A stretch of 64,000 bases of DNA from Mobilicoccus caccae (GCF_030161635.1 NZ_BSUO01000001.1:2275199-2339198), one strand, 5' to 3'; shown: positions 19,901-29,396, counted from the stretch's first letter. The notes: a model not told the origin generated them from the sequence alone. Numbers and translations are program-made.

Positions 19901-21484
19901 ATGGCTCTCCCCACCGTTTCCCCTGACGTCGGCGTCGACCGTCGGCACGTCCTCACCGGCATGGGCGTCCTCGGCGCCGCAGCCCTCCTCGGCCTCGATG
20001 CCGCACCGGCCAGCGCCGCGCCGCGGGACTATCCGTTCACGCTCGGCGTCGCCTCCGGATGCCCGGCTCCCGACGGCGTCGTCCTGTGGACCCGGCTCGC
20101 CCCCACCCCCTTCGAGGCGGACGGCGGTATGAAGCAGCCGGCGGGCGTGCAGTGGCAGGTGGCCGAGGACTCCCGGATGCGGCGCGTCGTCGCCCGCGGG
20201 CAGGTGCGAACCTCCGCCGCCCTCGCGCACTCGGTCCACATCGAGCTGTCGGGTCTGGAGGCCGACCGCGTCTACTACTACCGGTTCCGTACGGGCCGCA
20301 ACGAATCCGCGATCGGCCGCACCCGCACGCTCCCGCGCCCCGGTGCGCGGGTGGATCAGCTGACCTTCGCGTTCGCCTCCTGCCAGGACTATGCGAGCGG
20401 CTACTACTCCCCCTACGCGCACATGGCGAACGACGACCTCGACTTCGTCGTCCACCTCGGCGACTACGTGTACGAGGGCGCGATCCCCGCGGACGGCGGC
20501 TACCGCAAGAAGAAGAACAGCGTGCCCACTCCGGCCCGGCCGGCCCCGTCGTCGCTGGAGCAGTGGCGGTATCGGTACGCGTTGTACAAGCGTGACCCGC
20601 AGTTGCAACTGGTCCACGCCCGCTTTCCGTGGTTCGTCACGTGGGACGACCACGAGGTCGTCAACGACTACGCCGGCAACCACTCCCAGTACGAGGGCAA
20701 GAAGGACATCACCGCTCTCCGCCGAGCTGCCTACCAGGCCTATTACGAGCACCAGCCGCTGCCGCACTCCTCCTCCCCGACCCGCTCGGGAATGCGGATC
20801 TACCGGGCGGCGCCGTACGGCGACCTCGCTCACCTGTGGATGCTGGACGGACGCCAGTACCGCGACGTCCCGCCGTGCGGGTGGGGCGAGGCTCCGGCCT
20901 GCGAGCCGCAGAACGCGGCGAACATCTCCATGCTCGGCCGGCGCCAGGAGTCGTGGCTGCACGGCGGTCTGGCTGCGTCGGGGGCCATGTGGAACATCCT
21001 CGGCAACAACGTCATGGTCTCCCGCCTCGACCATGACGGCGACAAGGGCGACGTCCTCTGGCACGACGCGTGGGACGGCTACCCCGCCGCCCGCCGGCGG
21101 TTGCTGGACACGATGGTCGAGGCGGGGACCCGTAATCCCGTCTTCGTCACCGGTGACTGGCATTCGACGTTCGTCAACGACGTCCACCAGGACTTCAACC
21201 GCTCCGGGTCTCCGGTGGTCGCGACCGAATTCGTCGGCACATCGATCACCACCAACGGCGACCGAGCCGTGTACGGCCCCTACTACGGGCCCATGATCGG
21301 CTACAACCCGCACATCACGTTCTTCGACGGCGACCGTCGCGGCTACGTGCGGTGCACCGTCGACCGCTCGCAGTGGCGGACCGACCTGCAGATGGTCGAC
21401 ACGGTGAGCAGGCCCGACGCGAACATCGAGACGCTGGCCTCGTTCGTCGTGGAGGAGGGCAGGCCCGGGGCCGTGCGCGACTGA
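19901..21484 (+). CDS. phoD: Alkaline phosphatase D family protein
   Basis: A secreted phosphodiesterase/phosphomonoesterase needing Ca and Fe. The start at ATG 19901 gives a Tat-type leader with DRRHVLTGMGVLGAAALLG and cleavage near ASAAP. Domain order is typical: N-terminal Ig-like domain (FTLGVASGCPAPDGVVLWTRL), then the metallophosphoesterase with FASCQD, VVHLGDYVYEG, TWDDHEVVNDY, ILGNNVMVSRLD and FVTGDWHSTFVND. 527 residues is a normal PhoD length. The neighbouring PI-PLC-like gene is divergent, so both may answer phosphate need, although no Pho box was recognised. Confidence 0.92.
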   Translation: MALPTVSPDVGVDRRHVLTGMGVLGAAALLGLDAAPASAAPRDYPFTLGVASGCPAPDGVVLWTRLAPTPFEADGGMKQPAGVQWQVAEDSRMRRVVARGQVRTSAALAHSVHIELSGLEADRVYYYRFRTGRNESAIGRTRTLPRPGARVDQLTFAFASCQDYASGYYSPYAHMANDDLDFVVHLGDYVYEGAIPADGGYRKKKNSVPTPARPAPSSLEQWRYRYALYKRDPQLQLVHARFPWFVTWDDHEVVNDYAGNHSQYEGKKDITALRRAAYQAYYEHQPLPHSSSPTRSGMRIYRAAPYGDLAHLWMLDGRQYRDVPPCGWGEAPACEPQNAANISMLGRRQESWLHGGLAASGAMWNILGNNVMVSRLDHDGDKGDVLWHDAWDGYPAARRRLLDTMVEAGTRNPVFVTGDWHSTFVNDVHQDFNRSGSPVVATEFVGTSITTNGDRAVYGPYYGPMIGYNPHITFFDGDRRGYVRCTVDRSQWRTDLQMVDTVSRPDANIETLASFVVEEGRPGAVRD

Positions 21485-21600
21485 GCCTCGGCGAGGCGGG
21501 GCCCGCCGGACATGATCGGCGGCCCCGTCCGCGTGCTCGGGAGCGGCCGGCAGGGCAGAGTTGGAGCTGGAGCCGGTGCCCCCAGAGCAAGGAGTTGACC

Positions 21601-21960
21601 ATGTTGACCACGACCGTCCTGGGAGGGACGAACATCGTCGAGATCGAGTTCTCCGGCCACCTCGAGGCCGATGCGATGGCCGAGTGCCACCGCACCCTGC
21701 AGCAGACGATCGACGAGCACGGCAGCATCCGCCTGCTGGCCAGGTACGGCGAGATCGACCTCCGCAAGATCGAGCCCGCGGCGTTCTGGGAGGACCTCAA
21801 GAACACCGTGCTGATCCCGAAGATCGACCGGTGTGCCATCGTCGCCGAACAGGGGTCGCTGCGTCGGGTCTCCGAGGTCGTCGGCCGGGTTCTTCCGGCG
21901 GAGATCCGCACCTTCGAGCCGGCGGACGACGCACAGGCGCGTCTCTGGGTCGCGAGCTGA
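21601..21960 (+). CDS. SpoIIAA-like STAS-fold protein
   Basis: A 119-residue soluble protein of the SpoIIAA-like/STAS type (DUF3478-like): a beta strand then GHLEADAMAECHRTLQQTIDEHG, ARYGEIDLRKIEP, AIVAEQGSLRRVSEVVGRVLP and the closing strand IRTFEPADDAQARLWV. ATG 21601 is preceded by AAGGAG at seven bases. Function unknown; such proteins are thought to bind small hydrophobic ligands or partner proteins. Stands alone between phoD and the charged membrane protein. Confidence 0.8.
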   Translation: MLTTTVLGGTNIVEIEFSGHLEADAMAECHRTLQQTIDEHGSIRLLARYGEIDLRKIEPAAFWEDLKNTVLIPKIDRCAIVAEQGSLRRVSEVVGRVLPAEIRTFEPADDAQARLWVAS

Positions 21961-22213
21961 CGCCCCCACGTCCGCACCACGTGAGGACCACCCTTCTCCC
22001 CCACGGGAACCCGGAGGGTGACGTTCAGACCGGACGCCATGGACTCAGGACTCGACGCCGCCCTCCGGCTTCGGCGTGAGAGGGCGAGCGCGGGTCGAGG
22101 CCGGGACGCCGGGTGGATGCCCGAGGACCGGATCTCTCGCGAACACCCGGATCGTCTCGTACCGTGAGAATCCCACGCCCGAGACGAGGGCGCCCGGCAC
22201 GAGGGAGCACCCC

Positions 22214-23323
22214 ATGGACCCGATGCAGATGCAGTGGCTGTGGATCGCCCTGGCGATTCTCGTCCTCCTCATCATCGTCGTCGTCATCGCCCGATCCGCC
22301 TCCAAGAAGAAGCGGGAACGCGCGCGTGAGGACGCGGAGATCCTCCGCACCAAGGCCCACGAACACGACCGCGACCTGCGCGAACGTGCTGCCCGCGCCG
22401 AAGAGGCCGACGCTGTCGCCCGCCGCGCCCGCGCCGAGGCGGACGCGAAGGCCGCCGAGGCCGAGCGGCTGCAGATCGAGGCGGAGAAGCGCGGGGAGGT
22501 CCGCGACGAACTGCTGACCCGCCGCGATGAGCAACTGCGCGAGGCCGACCGGCTCGACCCCGACGTGCGCACCGACAAGCACGGTCGACGCCTCGACGAC
22601 GGCCGGTCCGTCGCCGACGACCGCGCCGAGTGGGACCGAAACTCCCACCAGCACGGACACGCCGGCGCCGCGCCCGCAGCCCAGACCGACGCGTCCACCG
22701 ACCGCCGCGACGATGCCGCCGACGTCCGCCGTGACGAGGTCGAGGACCGAGGACGGCACGTGGTCGGCGACGACGAGGGCGACGCCCGTCTCCGGTCAAC
22801 CCCCACCCCCGGTGAGGAGCGGGTCGCCCAAGAGCGCTTCACCACCCCCGGAGCAGGGGTGGCCGACGGCCCTCGCGCCACCGGCGGCCAGGCCGATGGA
22901 GTCGTCCACTCGGACGGCTCGGATCGCCACGACGACCTGCGGCGGGACGACGTGCAGGGCGACGAGCCGCGAGGCGACCACCTGCGGGGCGACGACGCAC
23001 GAGCCGAGGACTCGCGGCCTCAGGACGGGGTTGGGCGACGCGACGACGAGCGCGTCGGGAACGGTCCGGTCGGAGGCCCGCAGGTCGAGGATGCGTCGAC
23101 CGAGAACGCGCGGGGTGAGGACGGGCTGCGGGATCGGACGGCCGACGACGACCGCGCGGGGAGCACGCGCACCGTGCACGTGTACGACCCGAACGGCCCC
23201 TCGAGCGATGAGATCGTCGCCGGCGCCGACGGTGACGGCACTCCGGATCAGAGTGGCGGGCGTCTGCACCGCGTCGACCCCACGCCCGAGGGAGACGTAC
23301 CCCCGCGAGACGACCGCCGCTGA
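22214..23323 (+). CDS. Single-pass membrane protein with coiled coil and charged disordered tail
   Basis: Residues 1-30 hold one strong membrane helix (WLWIALAILVLLIIVVVIA). Residues 33-110 are a heptad-rich Arg/Glu/Ala coiled coil (ERAREDAEILRTKAHEHD and on). The remaining 250 residues are an extremely Asp/Arg/Gly-rich disordered region with repeated RRDD, DHLRGDD and RAED patterns. No enzymatic domain is visible. ATG 22214 follows GAGGGAGCACCCC. Similar membrane-anchored coiled-coil proteins occur in related actinobacteria, but no function is known to me. Confidence 0.7.
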   Translation: MDPMQMQWLWIALAILVLLIIVVVIARSASKKKRERAREDAEILRTKAHEHDRDLRERAARAEEADAVARRARAEADAKAAEAERLQIEAEKRGEVRDELLTRRDEQLREADRLDPDVRTDKHGRRLDDGRSVADDRAEWDRNSHQHGHAGAAPAAQTDASTDRRDDAADVRRDEVEDRGRHVVGDDEGDARLRSTPTPGEERVAQERFTTPGAGVADGPRATGGQADGVVHSDGSDRHDDLRRDDVQGDEPRGDHLRGDDARAEDSRPQDGVGRRDDERVGNGPVGGPQVEDASTENARGEDGLRDRTADDDRAGSTRTVHVYDPNGPSSDEIVAGADGDGTPDQSGGRLHRVDPTPEGDVPPRDDRR

Positions 23324-23394
23324 CCCCGGCCTTCGGCCGGGACAGGCCTCGGGTCGGACGCCCGGAGTCTTCCGAAGCTCACCTCGCACGACCG

Positions 23395-23454
23395 GGCTCA
23401 CCTCACGTATCGAGCCTCACCGGCGACGGTGAGGCTCGATACGTGAGGTGAGCC
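23395..23454. terminator. Perfect 28-bp inverted repeat with 4-base loop
   Basis: The arms 23395-23422 and 23427-23454 are exact reverse complements around GCGA (they begin GGCTCACCTCACG). It sits between the stop codons of two converging genes, 72 bases after one and 84 before the other. It is far longer than an ordinary terminator and lacks a T-tract, so it may be a mobile palindrome used as a terminator. It lacks the CTGACCTGC core of the other repeat family. Confidence 0.75.
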
Positions 23455-23537
23455 TCGGCGCCCTCGACCCCGAGGTGGCCGGGCGCTGAGGTCGGCACCC
23501 GGTGAGCCCGGCCGGGTGTCGTCGGACCGGTCTGCGT

Positions 23538-24704
23538 TCAGGCCTTGACGTACACCCCGCAGCGGTGCAGGAGGGCGGCGAGCAGGGTCCAGGCCACGAC
23601 CGCCGCGACGCAGAAGGGCCACGGTGATCCCGGCATCCCGACGGCGTCCGCGAGCGCCGCTGCCCCGAGGTCCGCCCAGGAGGGTGCGTCCCCGCGGGCG
23701 CTGCCGTGTGGTCCCCGCAGCACGAGGGCCTCCATGACGACGTGGGATCCGAAGTAGACGAGCAGGCTGTTGCGGCCGAGGGCGATGAGGGGGAAGCGAC
23801 CGGCGCTCTCGACACGGCCCACCTCGCGTGTGTCGAGCAGCAGGTACAACGCGAGCAGGATCAGGACGACGGCCGCCGCGACCCCGAGCGCGAACGGGGC
23901 GGTCCAGAGACGCTTGAACGCCGGGACGACAGCGCTGGTCACTGCAGTCATCACGAGGCAGGCAGCCAGGATGATCGTCCCGCCCCACAGGAAGTGCGCC
24001 GTGTCCCGCCGATCGCGCAGCAGCCGGCCGGCCGCCGCGCCCACCATCGCCGACACGAGCGCACCGAGGATCGCGACGAGCCCCTCGGGGTCGTGCCCGA
24101 GCCGCCCTCCCGCATAGGCGTGCACGCCGAGCCACACCAGATCGAGGTCGCGCGAGGGGTTGCACTCGGGGGTCAACCCGGCCGGGCACCTCGCGGCCGA
24201 GCCGAGCAGGAGCCACATCTGCGTCACGGCCAGGACCCCGGCCGCCACCAGCCACCGCCACCACGACGTCGCCACCGTGCTCACCAGTGCGACGACGCAC
24301 ACGACCACGGCGTAGAGCTGCAGCACGCCGGTCAGGCGCAGGGTGGCGACGTCGACCGCACCCGACACGAGGTACTGCGCCATCGCGCTGTAGGCGAGGC
24401 CGGCGGCGAGGAGGACGACGACCCGCCGCGCCTCGCGCAGTGGACGGACCCCACGGGCGTAGAGGATCCCGAGTCCGGCCCCGCTGAGGGTCACGAACGC
24501 CGGGAACACGAGATCCACCGGATGCACCCCGAGCCACGGGGCGTGCGCGAACCACGTCGGCGCCGCGTACCAGGCGTTGACGGTCACGCTGACCACGAGC
24601 ATGAGACCGCGAGCCACGTCGAGCGCCGCGAGCCGTCCTCGCGTCGCGCGTTCACCGGTCCTCACACCCTCAGTGTCGAAGAGAACACCGTGCTCCCCCG
24701 GCAT
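23538..24704 (-). CDS. Multi-pass acyltransferase-like membrane protein (HGSNAT/DUF1624-like)
   Basis: About ten hydrophobic segments in 388 residues. The N-terminus LAALDVARGLMLVVSVTVNA, followed by HPVDLVFPAFVTLSGAGLGI, is the signature of the heparan-alpha-glucosaminide N-acetyltransferase-like, YeiB/OpgC-type family. The late ALGRNSLLVYFGSHVVMEAL block is also typical. It probably moves an acyl group onto an envelope polysaccharide, but the substrate is not known. ATG 24704 is one option; GTG at VRTGERATRG would be shorter by 13 residues. Confidence 0.75.
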   Translation of the reverse strand: MPGEHGVLFDTEGVRTGERATRGRLAALDVARGLMLVVSVTVNAWYAAPTWFAHAPWLGVHPVDLVFPAFVTLSGAGLGILYARGVRPLREARRVVVLLAAGLAYSAMAQYLVSGAVDVATLRLTGVLQLYAVVVCVVALVSTVATSWWRWLVAAGVLAVTQMWLLLGSAARCPAGLTPECNPSRDLDLVWLGVHAYAGGRLGHDPEGLVAILGALVSAMVGAAAGRLLRDRRDTAHFLWGGTIILAACLVMTAVTSAVVPAFKRLWTAPFALGVAAAVVLILLALYLLLDTREVGRVESAGRFPLIALGRNSLLVYFGSHVVMEALVLRGPHGSARGDAPSWADLGAAALADAVGMPGSPWPFCVAAVVAWTLLAALLHRCGVYVKA

Positions 24705-24921
24705 TGGACGACGACGACACGACACCTGACCACGGCTGCCGTTCTCCCGTAGGCTCGCTCGGCGACGCCGGAGACCCGTGCACACCCCTCGCCCCCGCAG
24801 TGCGATCGGCGCCCCGTCCGAGCCGTCCTCCCGCAGAGGTGACCCAGACCTCACGTCTCGTTCACCCGCCCGACACGACCCGGTGGTCGAGGCGGGTCAT
24901 CGCACCCGAGATCATCGGGTC

Positions 24922-26393
24922 ATGAGGGGATATCCGGTTCGGGGACTGCACATCCAGTTCGGTGGGGACGCCGCCCGCGAGGTGGTGGTGAGTTGGTTCA
25001 CGGAGGTGCCGGTCACCGGCGCTCACGTGCGCGTGACTCCCCGGGACGCGGGGGCCACTCGGGCCGTCGACGCCGCCACCCGCAGCTACACCGACGCGCG
25101 CTCGGGCCGCAGCATCCACGCCCACCACGCCGTCGTCACCGGGCTCACCCCCGATGTGCAGCACGACGTCGTCGCGGTCCACGACGGCGCCTCCCCCGAG
25201 CACGGCGACTGGCGCACCGCGCCGACCGGGCGGGCTCCGTTGTCCTTCACGACGTTCGGCGATCAGGGTGTCCCGATGGATCCCGACGAGGCCGCCGTGC
25301 TGGGGCTCCCCGTGCCCGGCGGGGGCCTGGGCGCGCCGGAGGCCGCGGGGACCACCGCTGGGGTCGAGTCGTTGCGACCGCTGTTCCACCTGCCTGCAGG
25401 AGATCTGGCGTACACCAACCTCGCCGTCGACCGTGTGGAGACCTGGGTGCGGTACTGGGACCACACGAGCACCTCGGCCCGCTTCCGACCGTGGATGCCG
25501 GTGGCGGGCAACCACGAGAACGAGCTGGGCAACGGCCCGCTCGGCTACGACGCCTACCGCACGTTCTTCGCGCTGCCTCACGCCGAGGGACACACCGAGG
25601 CGAGCCGCGGTCTCTGGTACGCCTTCACGACCGGGTCCGTGCGGATCGTCGGCATCCACACCGACGACCTGGCGTTGCAGGACGCCGGCGACTCCTACGT
25701 GCACGGCTACTCCGGCGGCGCCCAACTCACGTGGCTGCGCAACGAACTGGCTACCGCCCGTACCGATCCCGACATCGACTGGATCGTCGTCGTCGGGCAT
25801 CAGGTGTGCATGAGCACCGCCGACCTGGCCAACGGCGGGGACCTCGGACTGCGCCGCACCCTCATCCCCCTGTGCGACGAGTTCGACGTCGACCTCGTGC
25901 TCGGCGGGCACGACCACCACTACGAGCGGTCACACCCGATCCGCGGCTGCGCCGACAACGAGACCCTTACCCCCTACCGGCATCCACCGACACCCGCCAC
26001 ATCGATGCCACCCGCGGCACGGTGCATCTGCTGGTGGGCAGCGGTGGCACCTCCGCGCCGACCACCGCGCGCCTCACGACTCCCCCGACGTGCCGCGTCA
26101 TCACCGGTGTCGGCGAGCCCGACCCCGCGGTCGGTCGCCGCCTGCCCCACCACGTGTGAGAGAACGCGCCCTGGTCCGCGAGTCGCAATCTGGCGCATCC
26201 CTACGGCTTCGCGCACATCGAGGTCGATCCGGGGTCCGGGCCGGGTGAGCCGACCCATCTCGTCGTCACCTACCACGACGTCCTGGACGAGCACGGAACC
26301 CTGCGCGAGTTCGAGCGATTCACGCTCACACGCCCCCGCTCGGACGGCACCCCGCACGACGCCCGCCGGGCACTGCACGAGGTGAACGCCTGA
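24922..26393 (+). pseudogene. Purple acid phosphatase-like metallophosphoesterase, disrupted
   Basis: A fibronectin-like N-terminal domain (GLHIQFGGDAAREVVVSWFT) is followed by a dinuclear metallophosphoesterase: TTFGDQGVP, PAGDLAYTN, PVAGNHENELG, IVVVGHQVCMS and LVLGGHDHHYERSHP. No signal peptide is evident. Two lesions are present. One base is missing from the C run at 25970-25974 (ETLTP then LPAST), and an in-frame TGA at 26157-26159 sits between HHV and ENAPWSASRNLAHPYGF. Past it the frame continues in good homology to 26393. The first lesion fits the pattern of sequencing loss; the second may be a real nonsense mutation. Confidence 0.8.
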
Positions 26394-26402
26394 GGATCCC
26401 TG

Positions 26403-26834
26403 TCAGGTGGAGTCTTCTCCTGCGCGCCGTTCCACGTGGTCCGGACCGCGGGATCGCCGCACGAAGCGCAGGACCGCGTCGGTGACCAGCGTGATGACGA
26501 TCGTCGACACCAGGAGTCCGGCGAGAAGCAGGATCAGACCGACGAGGTAGAGGCCGGTCTCGTCGGTGGACGCGGCCTCCCAGGTCCAGGGCACGGCGAG
26601 TCCGGCGGTGACCCCGACGACCGTCGCCCAGGCGTGCCGGCCCTGCGCGAGGACGCACGTGAGGATCGATCCCAGCAGCACGATGATCGCGCAGCCGCTC
26701 ACCTGCCACACGGAGTAGGCGGCACCGAAGCGGTAGGACAGGAACGCCGCCCACGCCACGAGGCCCACCACCAGTGAGAGCCCGAGCACCACCGTTCCGG
26801 GCGCCGCAGCCCGAGGCTGGTTCACCTGTGTCAT
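26403..26834 (-). CDS. Four-helix membrane protein, unknown function
   Basis: 143 residues with four predicted transmembrane helices (TVVLGLSLVVGLVAWAAFL, VSGCAIIVLLGSILTCVLA, ATVVGVTAGLAVPW, YLVGLILLLAGLLVSTIVI) and a charged C-terminus ending RRAGEDST. ATG 26834 has GAGGGG just upstream. I do not recognise the family. Its stop lies nine bases from the 3' end of the converging phosphatase gene. Confidence 0.7.
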   Translation of the reverse strand: MTQVNQPRAAAPGTVVLGLSLVVGLVAWAAFLSYRFGAAYSVWQVSGCAIIVLLGSILTCVLAQGRHAWATVVGVTAGLAVPWTWEAASTDETGLYLVGLILLLAGLLVSTIVITLVTDAVLRFVRRSRGPDHVERRAGEDST

Positions 26835-27069
26835 CGCCACCCCTCGATCGTTCGCCTGTCTCTCACCATGCGCGCACGGCGACCGAAGGACAAACCCCCT
26901 CGCCGATCCTCACCCGAACGTGACCGAACCTCCACCGGCCGAGCCGGATCCACCGATCACCGGGTGCGGGAGGCCGTCAGCGTCACCCGCGCGGCTCCTG
27001 GCAGCGGCACGGACTCCGACGGGATCGTCCAGCAGACCCGGAGGCTGCGGCCTCTCATACCCTCGCCGT

Positions 27070-27831
27070 ATGGGCACGAGCGATCCACGGGGCGCCGGCA
27101 TGATCGGCGAGGAGTTCTCCCGACTTCCCCTGCGCCGCGTCGAGGTGCGCCCCGACGACCCACCCGAGCAGGGAGTGTGGCCGCTGACCATCCCGGCGGT
27201 CGCCCGGTTCGCCGCCCACGGACTCGACCTCGGCGCGGCGACGGTACTCGTGGGAGAGAACGGGACAGGCAAGTCCACCCTCGTCGAGGCCGTCGCCATG
27301 GCGTACGGGCTGAACGCCGAGGGCGGGTCGACGGGGGCGATGAACAGGACGTATGCGAGCGAGTCCGGCCTGCACGCCCACCTGCGATGCATCCGCAGCG
27401 GCGGCGCGAGTCGGTGGGGGTTCTTCCTGCGGGCCGAGACGATGCACTCCTTCTTCACCCACCAGGCCTCCGCTCCGAGCCCGTGGGATCCGAACTTCCA
27501 TCACCTGAGCCACGGTGAGTCCTTCGGCGCCCTGCTCGACAGCAGCCGGTTCGAGGGCCCGGGGTTCTACGTGCTGGACGAGCCGGAGTCCGCGCTGTCG
27601 TTCACGGCCCAGCTCGCCCTGCTGGGGCGCCTCATCGACCTGACCGCCGACGGACGTTCCCAGGTGTTGCTGTCGACCCACTCCCCCGTCCTGGCCTCCC
27701 TCCCGGGCGCGCGCCTGCTGGAACTGGGCGAGTGGGGCTGGCGCGAATCTGCATGGGAGGACTTGGAACTCATCGACCACTACCGGCGCTTCCTGGACGG
27801 CCCGGAGCGCTACCTGCGCTACCTGGTCTGA
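27070..27831 (+). CDS. AAA family (ABC-like) ATPase
   Basis: A compact 253-residue P-loop ATPase: Walker A GENGTGKSTLVEAVAMAYGLNAEGG, an ABC signature-like LSHGESFGAL, Walker B in GFYVLDEPESALSF, and the H-loop in QVLLSTHSPVLASLPG. This is the AAA_15/AAA_21 single-gene type, distantly related to OLD and RecF-like ATPases but without a nuclease domain. It has no partner gene on the same strand. Its last 13 bases overlap the 3' end of the converging hydrolase. Function unknown. Start at ATG 27070; upstream extension is low-complexity. Confidence 0.8.
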   Translation: MGTSDPRGAGMIGEEFSRLPLRRVEVRPDDPPEQGVWPLTIPAVARFAAHGLDLGAATVLVGENGTGKSTLVEAVAMAYGLNAEGGSTGAMNRTYASESGLHAHLRCIRSGGASRWGFFLRAETMHSFFTHQASAPSPWDPNFHHLSHGESFGALLDSSRFEGPGFYVLDEPESALSFTAQLALLGRLIDLTADGRSQVLLSTHSPVLASLPGARLLELGEWGWRESAWEDLELIDHYRRFLDGPERYLRYLV

Positions 27832-28640
27832 GCCGGCGCGCCCGAGAAGTGTGCGGCCGCCTCGGTGATCGTGGCGTCGTCGAGGCCGTGCCATTCGCCG
27901 GGAAGGATGCGGTAGGTGACGTCGGGAAGTGCCTGTTCGAGCTGTTCGGCGAAGGTGTGGATGATCGGCGCGGTCTTGTCGGAGGCCAGCAGGAGCGTGG
28001 GCCGGCTGACGTCGGCGAAGCGGGTGGCGGGGGTTGCGGGCAGGAAGGTGAGTTCGTGGACGATCGAGGGCGTGTTGGCGATGTCCTCCTCGCTCAGCGG
28101 CGGCATCTCGGCGAGCACCTCCTCGGGGACGCCGACGATCTGCGTGTCGAACCAGCGGTGTGCCGCTGCCCGGTCCTCGTCCACGCGGCGCTGGGCCTCC
28201 GTGGCCAGGTGGAGGTCGGGGTCGGCGTCGGGGAACAGCGGGGGCTCGAGCAGCACGAGTCGGTCGATGGGCAGGCCGGCCTGCGCGGCGAGGAGTGAGA
28301 GCGTGGCGCCGGAGGAGAACCCGTAGACGACGGCGCTACCGCCCGCCTCCTCGATGACGGCCTGGAGGTCTTCGAACTCGCGCTCGACGGCGTAGGGGGC
28401 GGTGTTGCCGCTGCGGCCCTTGCCGCGGCGGTCGTAGGTGTAGACGGTGAAGTGCTCGGCCAGTGCCGCGGGCAGCGTCGGCTGCGGGGTGGTGGCTCGT
28501 GAGACGCCCACGCAGTGGACCATCACGAGCGCCGGGCCCGAGCCGAGCCTGGTGTAGGCGATGGACGTCCCGTCACGGGAGGTGAGGCTGCCTTCGTGCA
28601 CGTCGGTGCTGGTCTGCGTGGCGGTGAGGTGCTCGTTCAT
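27819..28640 (-). CDS. Alpha/beta hydrolase
   Basis: 273 residues with the alpha/beta hydrolase fold: strand PALVMVHCVGVSR, TVYTYDRRGKGRSG, the nucleophile elbow VYGFSSGATLSLLA with Ser in GFSSG, and the catalytic His in LPGEWHGLDD. Divergent from the HxlR-type regulator at 28731 with only 90 bases between, so it is the likely target of that regulator, a common arrangement for stress or xenobiotic hydrolases. Substrate unknown. Confidence 0.87.
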   Translation of the reverse strand: MNEHLTATQTSTDVHEGSLTSRDGTSIAYTRLGSGPALVMVHCVGVSRATTPQPTLPAALAEHFTVYTYDRRGKGRSGNTAPYAVEREFEDLQAVIEEAGGSAVVYGFSSGATLSLLAAQAGLPIDRLVLLEPPLFPDADPDLHLATEAQRRVDEDRAAAHRWFDTQIVGVPEEVLAEMPPLSEEDIANTPSIVHELTFLPATPATRFADVSRPTLLLASDKTAPIIHTFAEQLEQALPDVTYRILPGEWHGLDDATITEAAAHFSGAPAQTR

Positions 28641-28682
28641 GGATCGCTTCCTTCTCTCGGCCTGCGGTCATGAGTATCTTAA

Positions 28683-28708
28683 ACATAGTGTCCACTTGCT
28701 TGTCCATA
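28683..28708. promoter_or_regulatory. Candidate operator between hydrolase and HxlR genes
   Basis: An AT-rich patch in otherwise GC-rich DNA, containing TGTCCA twice (direct repeat, spaced by CTTGCT) inside ATAGTGTCCAC...TGTCCATAG. It lies in the 90-base divergent promoter region, where an HxlR-type dimer would be expected to bind. Sequence observation only. Confidence 0.35.
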
Positions 28709-28730
28709 GTCTTTCGGAGAGAATCGGGTC

Positions 28731-29396
28731 ATGCCCATCAAGCGCACCTACGCCCAGCACGGGGATGCCTGCGCCGCAGCGCATTCCATGGAGATCCTCG
28801 GCGACCGCTGGACCTACCCGGTCCTGCGGGAGCTGATGCTCGGCCCCAAGCGCTTCGGTGAGATCGCCGCCTGCGTGCGAGGCATCACGCCCGCGGTGCT
28901 CACGGGGCGGCTGCGGGAGATGGAGCGCAACGGCCTCGTCGAGCACGATCAGTTGCCGCCGCCGGCCAACGTCGAGGTCTACGACGCGACGCCCTGGGCG
29001 CGTGAACTCGCCCCGATCTTCGAGCAACTCGGCCGGTGGGCGCAGCGCTCCCCCACGCGAACCGTCCACGGCTGCGGGCTGACTCCGGATGCCACCGTCC
29101 AGTCCATGCTGACCATGGCGCCGCCGCGCAGTGTTGATCCGCCGCTGGACGTCGACCTGCACCTGCACGACGCGCGCATCGGCCACGACGGCTACCACTA
29201 CCGCGCGCACTGGGGCGACCGCCTCACGATCGAACGGACGAACGGACGCTCCGGCGCCCCCGCCGGCCTCAGCGCCGACTCCACCACCTGGGCGAACGCC
29301 CTCTACCTGGGCACCGGACTGGACGAGATCGAGACCGACGGCGCGGTCGAGGAGATCCGCAGGCTCGTGGACGCGTTCTCACCGGCCGGACCCTGA
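28731..29396 (+). CDS. HxlR-type winged-helix transcriptional regulator
   Basis: The N-terminal 100 residues are an HxlR/MarR-like winged helix: CAAAHSMEILGDRWTYPVLREL, then GPKRFGEIAACVRGITPAVLTGRLREMERNGL and the YDATPWARELAPI wing region. An unusual C-terminal half (about residues 115-221, DVDLHLHDARIGHDGYHYRAHWG) resembles the SCP2-like extension of some actinobacterial HxlR proteins and may bind a ligand. Divergent from the alpha/beta hydrolase. Start at ATG 28731. Confidence 0.85.
   Translation: MPIKRTYAQHGDACAAAHSMEILGDRWTYPVLRELMLGPKRFGEIAACVRGITPAVLTGRLREMERNGLVEHDQLPPPANVEVYDATPWARELAPIFEQLGRWAQRSPTRTVHGCGLTPDATVQSMLTMAPPRSVDPPLDVDLHLHDARIGHDGYHYRAHWGDRLTIERTNGRSGAPAGLSADSTTWANALYLGTGLDEIETDGAVEEIRRLVDAFSPAGP

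Noticed and set aside
22900..23080. Short repeated GGCGACGA/GACGACG blocks that could suggest a repeat array
   Set aside because: They are codon-level low-complexity (Asp/Arg/Gly) inside a coding tail, with no fixed repeat or spacer length; not CRISPR.
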